From NCBI RefSeq assembly GCF_023276435.1, contig NZ_JALLPO010000008.1:62001-126000 (forward strand): a stretch of DNA of 64,000 nt, written 5' to 3'. Numbering within the stretch: the first letter of the stretch is position 1; the number at the start of each line of letters is the position of its first letter. This DNA comes from Sphaerisporangium perillae (GTDB taxonomy: Bacteria; Actinomycetota; Actinomycetes; Streptosporangiales; Streptosporangiaceae). The translations under genes and the position numbers were made by a program. This document shows positions 42,211 through 50,191 of this stretch, in pieces. The notes under the pieces were generated by a model that worked only from the letters and a program-made list of their open reading frames with translations, did not search any database and had not been told where the DNA came from.

Positions 42211-42270
42211 ATGGCCTACAACGATGCCAACCAGCTCACCAGCCGAGCGGGCCAGACCCTCACCTACGGC
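42211..42270 (+). pseudogene. YD/RHS-repeat scrap
   Basis: In one frame this encodes AYNDANQLTSRAGQTLTYG, a recognisable RHS/YD repeat (YDDANQLTS...GQTLTYDANGN in intact genes). The flanks do not continue the pattern. It is a tiny remnant wedged at the junction of the two convergent half-clusters. Confidence 0.45.
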
Positions 42271-42707
42271 GCTGGGTGTACGGCTGCATCGAGTGCGCCG
42301 AGTACTCCGAGTTGGGCGAGGATCACCGTTCCCGATGGGTAGCAATCGAAGCGCTTGATCTTGCCGTCTTCCAGTTCGAAGACGTCGCAGCAGGGTGCGT
42401 CCATCCGGTTCCCCGTCGGTTCGAGGGTTCCACCGGCTGTGCTCAACGGGCCGTTGTGGGTGCCCTGGAGAGCGAGCTGGACGATGACCAGGTCGCCAGT
42501 GACGTACACCTGGTGGAGCTCGCGGTGCATGTCGGGGAAGGCGCGGGCGAAGTTCTCCACCGGGAAGGCGCGGTCCCGGCCCCGGTAGGTGACGCCGATG
42601 GACTCGTCGGTGAAGGTGCCGTCCTCGGTGAAGGCGGCAAGCCAGCCCTCGCTGTCCTGGTCCTCGGCGATCTGGTAGGCGTTGCGGATGGTCTGTTCGT
42701 TGTCCAC
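42264..42707 (-). CDS. SnoaL-like (NTF2-fold) protein 2
   Basis: A 147-residue paralogue of SnoaL-1: WLAAFTEDGTFTDES, FPDMHRELHQVYVTGDLVIVQLALQGTHNGPL and ELEDGKIKRFDCYPSG. GTG start with AAAGGAC before it, two bases after the stop of the aldo/keto reductase. It is the last gene of the minus-strand operon that begins at 45271. Confidence 0.87.
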   Translation of the reverse strand: MDNEQTIRNAYQIAEDQDSEGWLAAFTEDGTFTDESIGVTYRGRDRAFPVENFARAFPDMHRELHQVYVTGDLVIVQLALQGTHNGPLSTAGGTLEPTGNRMDAPCCDVFELEDGKIKRFDCYPSGTVILAQLGVLGALDAAVHPAP

Positions 42708-42709
42708 GG

Positions 42710-43610
42710 TCAGGTCCTTTCTGGTGAGGGGAAGTGTCGGGCTAGCTCGGTGCGGGCGGGATCGTCCAGGGCCACGCCGGGGGCTCCGAGGTTGTCGGCG
42801 AGGTGGGCGCGGCTGCGGGTTCCGGGGATGAGCAGGATGTTCGGGGAGAGGTCGAGCAGCCAGGCGAGTGCGAGCTGGACCGGGGTGGCGTGCAGCCGTT
42901 CGGCCATTGCGGTGAGCACAGGGTCGGCGAGCAGCCGGCTCCGGACGGGGCCGGGCAGGCCCAGCGGGGCAGTAAGGGATGAAGGCGATCCCGCGCCGGC
43001 TGCACTCGGCGAGCACGTCCGCCGAGTTCTGGTCGGCCAGGTTGAAGAGGTTCTGCACACAGACGATCTCTGTCTGGTCGACAGCGCGCAGCAGGTGGTG
43101 CAGGGAGACGTTGCTGAGCCCGACGCCGTCGATCAGCCCCTCATCCCGGGCCCTGGCCAGCGCCGTGAGCCGGGCGTCGAACCGCCCGTCAGGTGCCTCC
43201 GCCGGGTCCATCATGCGCAGGTTCACGGCGGCCAGCTGGTCCACGCCGAGAGCGGTGAGGTTCTCCTCGATCCCGTGGCGGAGCTGGTGCGGTTCGTCGT
43301 ATCGCACCAGTGTGCCGCCGGAGGTGCGGCGCGCGGCCACTTTACTCACCAGCGCCAGCCCCTTCGGGTAGGGGTGCAGCGCCTCGTGGATGAGGGCGTT
43401 CACCGTGCCCGCGCCGTAGAACCGCGCGGTGTCGATGTGGTCGACCCCGGCCTCGATAGCGGCTCGCAGTACCTGGAGGGCCTCGTCCCGGTCCCGGGGC
43501 GGTCCGAAGACCCCGTCGCCGGCCAGTTGCATCGCGCCGTACCCGGCACGGTGCACCCGCCAGGGGCCGAGCGCGACGGTACCACCGAGACCGGGGCCTT
43601 TCGCGATCAT
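42710..43610 (-). pseudogene. Aldo/keto reductase with a one-base frameshift
   Basis: The reading frame from ATG 43610 encodes an aldo/keto reductase (GYGAMQLAG, IDTARFYG, LVSKVAARR, GVGLSNVS, VQNLFNL). At IAFIPY it runs through a CCCC tract (plus strand 42966-42969) and loses frame; removing one C restores LGLPGPVRSRL...VQLALAWLLDLSPNILLIPGTRSRAHLADN to the stop at 42710. A single base was gained, or the tract is miscalled. The ATG overlaps the preceding gene's TGA by one base. Confidence 0.85.
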
Positions 43611-44671
43611 CAGTCGTGGACCTGGGAGCCCGCGCCGAGGTCCAGGCGGATGGATTCGAGGATGATGAACGCCGTGCTGGCGGTGTAGACGTCGGCGGCG
43701 GCCAGCACTCCGGTGTATTTCTTGATGACGGGTGCGGCGGCGTAGTCGGCCTGCGCGGCCTGGTAGGTCTTGACCGCTGCCCAGGAGTTGTTGCCGTACT
43801 TGGCGAAGTAGGGGGTCGGGTCGACGGCCGTCAGGGCCTTGGTGACTCCCGCGATGATGTCGTTCACGTATTGCTGGTAGGTGACCATGTCGGCGCGGGT
43901 GCCGAGTTGGCCCATGTGGCCGCCGATGTAGTGCTTCCAGGGGTAGGTCATGGCTTTGGCGGGGGCGGCGATGGAGCCGGGGACGTCCTCGTTGAGGTTG
44001 AAGTTGTCGAAGGGCACCCAGCCGGGCAGGTTGATGTCGACCAGCATGAGGGTGTCGTGTTCTGGTAGGTGGATGTAGGTGTTGTCGGGGGTGTGGTTGG
44101 TGCCGTGCCATGCCAGGTCGATGCGCTCGCCGCCGACGTGCAGCGTGTGGCGCTTGTCGAAGGCGACGTCGGGCAGCGGCCGGGTCGGGTCGTTGTCGCG
44201 GGCCAGCAGCTTCTTGGTCTCGGCGTGGCCGACCCGTACGACGTGCTTGCCGAACAGTGACGAGGCCCCGAGGTGGTCGGCGTGGTGGTGGGAGTAGACG
44301 ATGTGGGTGACCTTGTTGGAGACGCCGTTGGCGGAGGCGATCTGGTCGATGGCCCGCTGGAGGTTGCGCCCGATGGACGGCGGCGCGTCGAAGAGGACGA
44401 CGCCTTCGCGGGTGGTGAGGAAGGCGGCCTGGTAGGTGCCGTCGGTGACCCAGTACAGGTTCTTCTCCACTCGTCCGACGTAGTAGCCCTGCGCGTTGAG
44501 GGCAGGGCCGAGCGCCGATGGTGGGATCGGTGCGTAGTCGGGCAGGGTGTCGGCTGACGCCGGGCCGGCCAGCGTGCTGCCTGCCACCGTGGCGAGGGCG
44601 GGCACGGCCGCGACGGCCGCTGACCGGGCCAGGAAGGAACGGCGGTTCGAGGGGTTGCCGAGCAGGGACAT
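43610..44671 (-). CDS. Tat-exported metallo-beta-lactamase-fold hydrolase
   Basis: A 353-residue protein. A Tat-type signal (NRRSFLARS with a hydrophobic stretch ending ASA) takes up the first 41 residues. The MBL zinc motif is YSHHHADHLGA, and later metal ligands appear around THEY-like loops: WHGTNHTPDN and YIGGHMG. It should be a secreted or surface hydrolase of an ester or lactone. It is the second gene of the operon; its stop overlaps the reductase start. Confidence 0.88.
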   Translation of the reverse strand: MSLLGNPSNRRSFLARSAAVAAVPALATVAGSTLAGPASADTLPDYAPIPPSALGPALNAQGYYVGRVEKNLYWVTDGTYQAAFLTTREGVVLFDAPPSIGRNLQRAIDQIASANGVSNKVTHIVYSHHHADHLGASSLFGKHVVRVGHAETKKLLARDNDPTRPLPDVAFDKRHTLHVGGERIDLAWHGTNHTPDNTYIHLPEHDTLMLVDINLPGWVPFDNFNLNEDVPGSIAAPAKAMTYPWKHYIGGHMGQLGTRADMVTYQQYVNDIIAGVTKALTAVDPTPYFAKYGNNSWAAVKTYQAAQADYAAAPVIKKYTGVLAAADVYTASTAFIILESIRLDLGAGSQVHD

Positions 44672-44704
44672 GACTCTCCTGGAGGTTGGCTGAGGGGATA
44701 CGGG

Positions 44705-45271
44705 TCAGTCGGTCTCGGGTCGGCGGCTGAGCAGTGCCCAGCCCGAGGCGCAGACGCCGAGACCGACGAGGACGGCGAAGCCGAGCACGGTGTCGGGTGG
44801 GCTCGCACCTTGGTCGAGGGCGATACCGGCACCGATCACGGGGACCGAGAGCCCGATGAAGAGTGCGATGAGAAGGGCCGAGGTCATCGCCAGGCGGGCT
44901 TCGGGCGGGGCGGCCTCGAGAACGAGGGCGGTGGTGCCCTTGAAGACCGCTCCGGATCCGGCCCCGATCAGGGCGCCCCCGATCAGGAAGAGCGCCAGGT
45001 CGGGTGTCGGAAGGCGCTCGATCGGCTCGATCCCCTCGAGATCGGACAGCACCGCCGGGAGCGTAGGCGCGTTGAGGCCGAACTTGACGCCCACCGTCGA
45101 CAGGACGATCGGCATGTTGAACGCCTTGGCGGTCCTCGCCAGCAGCCTGACATTCAGCTCGACCATCTCCGCGCTGGTCTCCGACCGGATGACCTCGAAC
45201 ATCTCGTTCTGGTAGTCGATCAGCACCAGCGCGCAGTCCTCGGCCTTCCAGACACCCAGATCCTTCGTCAT
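44705..45271 (-). pseudogene. Chimera of isochorismatase-family N-terminus and MFS C-terminus
   Basis: Residues 1-80 (ALVLIDYQNEMFEVIRSET through PAVLSDLEGIEPIERL) are the N-terminal half of a YcaC/isochorismatase-type hydrolase, including the catalytic Asp. From PDLALFLIGGALIGAG on, the protein is the last three or four helices of an MFS permease (SALLIALFIGLSVPVIGAG). A deletion appears to have fused two adjacent genes in frame. The product is unlikely to work as either. It is the first gene behind element E, with GGAGGGAAC before the start. Confidence 0.8.
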
Positions 45272-45334
45272 CGACCCGTTCCCTCCTGTGGCGGCGTGCC
45301 TTACCCAGTGGCAAACAGCCTCTGACCGACCCAG

Positions 45335-45362
45335 GTGACTGGCCATCACCAGATCCTGGTGA
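45335..45362 (-). promoter_or_regulatory. LAL-regulon element E (four-gene operon)
   Basis: On the minus strand: TCACCAGGATCTGGTGA (45362 to 45346), six bases, GTCAC (45339 to 45335). Sixty-three bases before the chimera's start codon. It lies directly after the stop of small protein 2. Confidence 0.78.
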
Positions 45363-45363
45363 T

Positions 45364-45573
45364 TCAGATCGATCTGGTGAGTTCGATGAGGTCGAGCCCG
45401 AGCATCTCCATTTGGGAGAGGACGCCGTAGAGCGCGGAGCGGTCCAGCAGGCCGGTCAAGACGGTGTGGTCGGGCCGGTGCTCGGCGATCAGGGAGGGTG
45501 GGAACGCCGACAGGGCGGTGGCGCCGAGGCGGCCGGCTACGCGGATGGTGTACTGGGCCGGTTCTGCGTTCAT
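45364..45573 (-). CDS. Small conserved protein 2 beside LAL-2
   Basis: A 69-residue protein from ATG 45573: YTIRVAGRLGATALSAFP, HTVLTGLLDRSALYGVLSQMEMLGLDLIEL. Over this core it is strongly similar to small protein 1, with DRSALYG identical. A longer frame to 45612 would run into the regulon element and has no support. It stands downstream of LAL-2 in the same orientation. The unusual shared features suggest it is a functional partner of the regulators or an effector-binding subunit. Confidence 0.75.
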   Translation of the reverse strand: MNAEPAQYTIRVAGRLGATALSAFPPSLIAEHRPDHTVLTGLLDRSALYGVLSQMEMLGLDLIELTRSI

Positions 45574-45597
45574 ACGAGCAGGGTCGGCGGGCGGTCG

Positions 45598-45625
45598 GTG
45601 ATTGGGCCTCACCCAGATCGGGTGA
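45598..45625 (-). promoter_or_regulatory. LAL-regulon element G (small protein 2)
   Basis: On the minus strand: TCACCCGATCTGGGTGA (45625 to 45609), six bases, ATCAC (45602 to 45598). It overlaps the stop codon of LAL-2 (45609-45611) and is separated by 24 bases from the ATG at 45573. Confidence 0.72.
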
Positions 45626-48236
45626 ACCTGGTGAGGAGTCGGCGTTCGCGCGCTCGTTTGACGGCTGAGGAGCGGCCGGTGGCCTGGAGCTTGGTGTAGA
45701 TGTTGCGGAGGTGGGTGTTCACTGTGTTGACGGAAATGGAGAGTTCATTGGCGATCTCGGGACGGGAGAGGTTGGTCGGTAGGTAGCGCAGGACCCGCAG
45801 CTCTGCGGGGCTGAGCTCTGGGAGGGCCGCCGAAGACAGGGCCGGGGACGCTCCCCGGACGACGTCGAGAATGTCAGCGATGAGTGCTGTGTGAGCGAAC
45901 CGGTGGTGCGGCAGCGACTCCAGGAGGTCACCCCCGCCGGTCATCACGAAGGGCAGAATCAGCCCCTCTGGTTCGGCGAGCGCCAGGGCGTGCTCAATGG
46001 ACTGCCGGGTCAGTTCGGCGGCGCCGAGCCCAGAGTGGGCCAGTGCGGCGAGCAGGTGAGCCTCGACGACAGTGGCGATGTGGACGGCGGGCGCGCTCCG
46101 GTCGATGACCCTGGAGACCGCGGCCAGGGTCCCGACCAGTTCGCCCTCTGCCAAGCAGACGGCCGCCCGAGCGTTGCAGATCTCCGCAGAGTCGGCCAGT
46201 GGACCGCCGAGTGCTTCGAGAGCGTTGCGGGCTTCGGTGCAGAATCCGAGACGGGCCTGGGAGGCCAACAACCAGCCGGTTACGTATCCCGTCAACGCGT
46301 GCGGGTGAGACAGCTGTGACTGCAGGCGATGTGCGTCGGCGAACTCCTCCGCGGCTCGTTGGATGCGCCCTCGACCGGCCTGGAGCATTCCCTTCACAAG
46401 GTGGAGCAGCGTGCCGATGCCCGGTCCTTCGTCTGAGCCCAATGCCAGGTCGGCACGTCGCAGAGCGAGATCTGCGTCGTCGAACTCCCCCGTCCAGACC
46501 ATCGAACAGGCCAGGGTGATCAGTGCTGGCGCGAGGATTGCCGCAGTACCCCAGCCATGCTCCTCGGCGAGGGCGATCGCTTCCTCGCAGCGCCTGCGGG
46601 AGTAGGTGAAATCAGGGAGCTTCGTCGCGAATCCGAGCTGGGCCAGACAGGCCACCTGCAGATAGGGCCGGCCGATCTTTCTGGCCAGGTCGGCGCCCTC
46701 CTGCAGATGACGAGCGCCATCGGAGATCCCCAGGGTCCAGGCCTCCGCCGTTCCCAGATTCATCAGGGCCATGACACGAAGTTCACTGCTCAGGGCGATG
46801 CCTCCGGGCGACGGGGAGTCGATGAATCGGGCATAGCGCATCACATCGGCGAGAACACCACGCCGCCGGGCGAGCGACAGGTTGAGTGAGGCGACCACAG
46901 TGGCGAGCCGACGCCGCCGGTCCTCAGGAGCCGTCGCCAGCCGGGCTTCGGTGATGGCCAGCTGAGCAGCCGCCTCGTCGAGACGTCCGTGGAAGAGGCT
47001 GACCATCGTGCGCACGACGCTCAGCTCCGGAAAGCTCGACCCAGTACGTAGGGGGAAGGCTTCCAATAGCGCCTGCATGGTTTCCTCCTGCCCGTCAAGC
47101 AACATGCCGAATGAGTAGTCGGCGAGCAGCACTGCGGCGTCCGCCCAGTCACCGGCGGCTTGCAGATGCCAGACGGCTTCGGTGATCTCCCCCTGGTCGG
47201 CGAGCCAGCCGGCAGTCCGGCGATGCAGGTTCTGCACTTCACCCGGCAGAATCCGGCGTAGTTCCAGCCGCAGGAGATCACCGAACAGGTGGTGGTAACG
47301 GAACCAGGTCCGGTCAGGATCGAGGGAGACGACGAACGCGTTGGCATCTTCCAGTCCCAGCAGGATCCGTTCTGCCCCGGTGCCCCCGGTCAACAGGTCA
47401 GCCAGCTCGCCGTTGACCCTGTGGAGGATCGAGGTCCGCAGCAGCAGATTCTGCACGTCCTCCGGCTGGTGGTCCAGCATCTCAGCGACCAGGTACTCCG
47501 CGACGGCCCGGTTGCTGCCAGTGAACTCGGCGACGAAGCGCTCCGGGTCTGGATGATCCGTCAGGGAGATCGCCGCCAGCCGCAAACCGGCGGCCCAGCC
47601 TTCGGTGCGTTCGTGCAGCTGGGCGACAGCGGCATCCGACAGGGTGATCCCCTCGGCGGCGAGCAGGGCCCGGGTCTCGGTCGCGTTGAAGCGCAGGTCG
47701 GCGGCCCGCAGCTCGGCGAGCCGCCCGGCCAGACGTAGTTGGTGGAGCCGGAGGGGAAGATCTCGACGGGTCGCGAGGACCGCGTGCACGTGCGGCGGAA
47801 GGTTGATCAGAAAATGGGTCAAGTGGAGGAAGGCCTCGGGCGTGGTCAGTTCGTGCAGGTCATCGATCACGAGGCAGACGCTGCCGGTCAGTTCGGCCAG
47901 TTCCGACAGGATACGGTCCGCGACGAGAGCGCCGCTGAAGTCCGGTGATGCGGTCAGCGGCTCGGCAGGGGTCGGCCTGTCCGACAGTTCCTGGACGGCG
48001 TCCAGCATCGCGAGCCAGAAGAGTTGGGCGCACTGCTTATCGCGCTGCACCTGGACGATCGCCAGTCGTTCACGATGCTCGAACCAGGCTTGCAAGAGCG
48101 ATGACTTCCCGCTGCCGGCCGGTGCGGTGATGATCGTCACTCGCCTGGTGGCCGCCCGATCCAACGCGGCCACCAGAGCATCCCGAGCAATGAGTCGACG
48201 ATGGAGCGGCTTTCCTGCGAGGGGTAGCACGATCAA
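45609..48236 (-). CDS. LAL/MalT-like LuxR-family regulator (LAL-2)
   Basis: An 875-residue paralogue of LAL-1. P-loop TAPAGSGKSSLLQAW, Walker B VCLVIDDLHEL, and a C-terminal LuxR helix-turn-helix (LSPAELRVLRYLPTNLSRPEIANELSISVNTVNTHLRNIYTKL). The recognition helices of the two regulators are almost identical, so both probably bind the same DNA element. The start could be TTG at 48236 or GTG at 48230; no clear ribosome binding site is visible. Its upstream region has ATGTCAACGG repeated twice and element F. Confidence 0.95.
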   Translation of the reverse strand: MIVLPLAGKPLHRRLIARDALVAALDRAATRRVTIITAPAGSGKSSLLQAWFEHRERLAIVQVQRDKQCAQLFWLAMLDAVQELSDRPTPAEPLTASPDFSGALVADRILSELAELTGSVCLVIDDLHELTTPEAFLHLTHFLINLPPHVHAVLATRRDLPLRLHQLRLAGRLAELRAADLRFNATETRALLAAEGITLSDAAVAQLHERTEGWAAGLRLAAISLTDHPDPERFVAEFTGSNRAVAEYLVAEMLDHQPEDVQNLLLRTSILHRVNGELADLLTGGTGAERILLGLEDANAFVVSLDPDRTWFRYHHLFGDLLRLELRRILPGEVQNLHRRTAGWLADQGEITEAVWHLQAAGDWADAAVLLADYSFGMLLDGQEETMQALLEAFPLRTGSSFPELSVVRTMVSLFHGRLDEAAAQLAITEARLATAPEDRRRRLATVVASLNLSLARRRGVLADVMRYARFIDSPSPGGIALSSELRVMALMNLGTAEAWTLGISDGARHLQEGADLARKIGRPYLQVACLAQLGFATKLPDFTYSRRRCEEAIALAEEHGWGTAAILAPALITLACSMVWTGEFDDADLALRRADLALGSDEGPGIGTLLHLVKGMLQAGRGRIQRAAEEFADAHRLQSQLSHPHALTGYVTGWLLASQARLGFCTEARNALEALGGPLADSAEICNARAAVCLAEGELVGTLAAVSRVIDRSAPAVHIATVVEAHLLAALAHSGLGAAELTRQSIEHALALAEPEGLILPFVMTGGGDLLESLPHHRFAHTALIADILDVVRGASPALSSAALPELSPAELRVLRYLPTNLSRPEIANELSISVNTVNTHLRNIYTKLQATGRSSAVKRARERRLLTRFTRSG

Positions 48237-48288
48237 CTGCGTATCAAGCGCCTAGAACGGATGTCAACGGATGTCAACGGATCCACAA

Positions 48289-48316
48289 TCACCGGGATCC
48301 GGCGATGAACGGTCAC
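48289..48316 (+). promoter_or_regulatory. LAL-regulon element F (orphan orientation)
   Basis: TCACCGGGATCCGGCGA at 48289-48305, six bases, GTCAC at 48312-48316. It reads rightwards, away from LAL-2, into the broken integrase region where no regulated gene is left. Alternatively the symmetric core may serve LAL-2 itself, whose start is 53 bases to the left. Confidence 0.7.
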
Positions 48317-48506
48317 CAGACCCGGCGTGAACCTTGACCTGCGGCGTCAGCGAACGGAGCCACACCATTTCAGTCTCTCGCGAGACTTGGGGAGTGACTT
48401 AATCAGGGCGAGAACAAGATCTTTTAGACAGTGACTTTGACGGTGGCCGACCTCCGCGGTGATCTCACCGATGATGGTGGGTGGGCAAGGGTGACGGACC
48501 TCGATC

Positions 48507-49444
48507 GGATCGACCATCGCCAGCTACAAGAAGAACATCCGCCTGCACATCAAGCCGGCGCTCGCCGCCGTCCCCCTCTCCTCGTTGACGACGGCCCGGA
48601 TCAACACGCTGTACCGGCTTGAGCGCCAGGGCCGCAGCGACCACAAGGCGGGCGATGGGCTGAGTCCGCGGACGGTGCGCTACATCCACACGATCCTCCG
48701 GGCCGCGCTTCAGGGTGCCGTCGACAGCGACCGCCTGGCGAAGAACCCCGCCGACCGAGCGAACCCGCCGACGGCGAAGCAGGCTAAGGCGCCGGAGATG
48801 CATCCGTGGACCGCCGGCCAGCTCCGGGCGTTCCTCGACTGGTCGAAGGAGGGCAGCCACCTTCACACCGCGTGGCATGTGCTGGCCATGACCGGTATGC
48901 GCCGCGGCGAGCTGCTCGCGCTGCGCTGGCGCGACGTCGACCCCGAGGCCGGCACCGTCCGGATCCGGCGGTCGGTGGGGGTCGTCAGGGTCAAGGGCGA
49001 GGGCATGCAGGTAAAGGAAGGGGACACCAAGACGGCGAAGCCCCGCGTCGTAGACCTCGACGAGGGGACGGCCGCGCTCCTGAAGGCGCACAAGCGGGAG
49101 CGCGGCGGCCTGGCCCTGGAGCTCGCGCGTGATGGGGCTCTGGTGTTCGGTGACATCGAGGGCCGGCACCGGCACCCAGAGCGCTTCTCCCGCACCTTCC
49201 GCGAGCATCTGGCGAGGTGCCGGAAGGAGCTCGGCGAGGAGCCGCGCCATCGGAGATCCGCCTGCACGATCTTCGGCATACGCACGCGACGCTCATGCTC
49301 GCCAAGGGGGTACCGCTCAAGGTGGTCAGTGAGCGGCTCGGCCACGCGAGCGCCACGGTGACCTTGACCGTCTACGCGCACGTGCTCCCGGGCAACCAGA
49401 AGGACGCGGCAGACACCTTCGCAGCCCTGGTTTCGGGGGTCTGA
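48507..49444 (+). pseudogene. Tyrosine-recombinase integrase, truncated and frameshifted
   Basis: Homology starts with STIASYKKNIRLHIKPALAAVPLSSLT, part of the SAM-like core-binding domain, so the true N-terminus is missing. The catalytic domain follows: Arg in TGMRRGELLALRW, Lys near DTKTAKPRVVDL. At about 49240 the frame shifts, after which EIRLHDLRHTHATLMLAKGVPLKVV and the catalytic Tyr in LTVYAHVLP are read in another frame to 49444. It is an inactive remnant of an integrative element. Confidence 0.88.
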
Positions 49445-49500
49445 AACCATGATCGGTATCACCGCTGGTATCACGCGGGAGATCGGCCCGGAATAGAGAA

Positions 49501-49535
49501 AGTCCCGAGCCTGTGGCCTGCACAGAGTCGGGACT
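49501..49535. terminator. Hairpin after the integrase
   Basis: AGTCCCGA (49501-49508) pairs with TCGGGACT (49528-49535), and inside it CTGTG pairs with CACAG. Position after the integrase stop fits a terminator or an arm-type site next to an attachment site. Confidence 0.55.
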
Positions 49536-49542
49536 GATCTTG

Positions 49543-49565
49543 TGTCCGAGGGGCGACTCGAACCC
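49543..49565 (-). other. tRNA-3'-end-like sequence, possible attachment site
   Basis: These 23 bases match the 3' end of the tRNA-Leu gene (53683-53705) at 21 of 23 positions, on the same strand. The rest of a tRNA is absent. Adjacent to the broken integrase, it looks like an old att site from insertion at a tRNA-Leu. Confidence 0.5.
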
Positions 49566-49761
49566 TTCGCCTATCTTTTGGATTCTCAAGCGGACCCTTG
49601 GCTGCACCTCCCGTGAGCATCCGGCCTCATGCCGATCCCTCCGCGATCAATGAATGGGGCAAGCGTCGGTCACCGATCTTGCTTTGCTGGCAGCGCTGAG
49701 TCTTTGCGTGACGACCCGCGCGAGGGACCGAGGCCGAGTTGACGAAGATCATGGGTGTTAG

Positions 49762-49793
49762 TACCCTTTTACTAATCTAATAGGAAAAGGGTA
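49762..49793. promoter_or_regulatory. Operator of the YtrA-type regulator
   Basis: TACCCTTTT (49762-49770) and AAAAGGGTA (49785-49793) form a perfect nine-base inverted repeat. TTAGTA and TACTAA form an overlapping one (49759-49775). It lies right before the GntR start codon and fits autoregulation. Confidence 0.72.
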
Positions 49794-49798
49794 GTGCA

Positions 49799-50191
49799 GT
49801 GATCAAGCTTCGCCTCGACCCAAGCTCTGGTGTGGCGACATATCTGCAACTAGTGCATCAGGTCAAACACGCCTTGCGGCTTGGTGTGCTCATGCCGGGC
49901 GATCGGCTGCCAACGATCAAAGAGGTCGTCAGCGACCTCGCGATCAATCCGAACACAGTGGCCAAGGCCTACCGCGAACTGGAACGCGAGGGCCTGGTCG
50001 TTGGCCGGCCGGGGTTGGGCACGTTCGTGCAGCGGTCCTTGGGCGGCGGATCCATGGCCGATCACACCCGGTTCCGCAGTGATCTCGCCCGGTGGGTGCA
50101 CGGCTGCCGTGAAGCAGGGCTCGACCAAGAGGACATGGAGGCGCTGTTCACCTCGGTGCTCACTGACTCCCTTCGGGAGGAGACCGCATGA
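49799..50191 (+). CDS. GntR regulator, YtrA subfamily
   Basis: A 130-residue repressor with a GntR winged helix (ATYLQLVHQVKHALRLGVLMPGDRLPTIKEVVSDLAINPNTVAKAYRELEREGLV) and the very short C-terminal domain that defines YtrA. These repressors control the ABC transporter genes that follow them and respond to cell-wall antibiotics in known cases. GTG start. Its stop overlaps the ATPase start (ATGA). Confidence 0.9.
   Translation: MIKLRLDPSSGVATYLQLVHQVKHALRLGVLMPGDRLPTIKEVVSDLAINPNTVAKAYRELEREGLVVGRPGLGTFVQRSLGGGSMADHTRFRSDLARWVHGCREAGLDQEDMEALFTSVLTDSLREETA

Noticed and set aside
41994-43688. A 564-codon plus-strand open frame
   Set aside because: It overlaps SnoaL-2 and the aldo/keto reductase on the opposite strand and shows no family match except the short RHS scrap, which is in another frame.
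49540-49620. Possible second tRNA gene
   Set aside because: Only the T-arm/acceptor 3' part resembles a tRNA; no anticodon arm or matching 5' acceptor strand can be folded.
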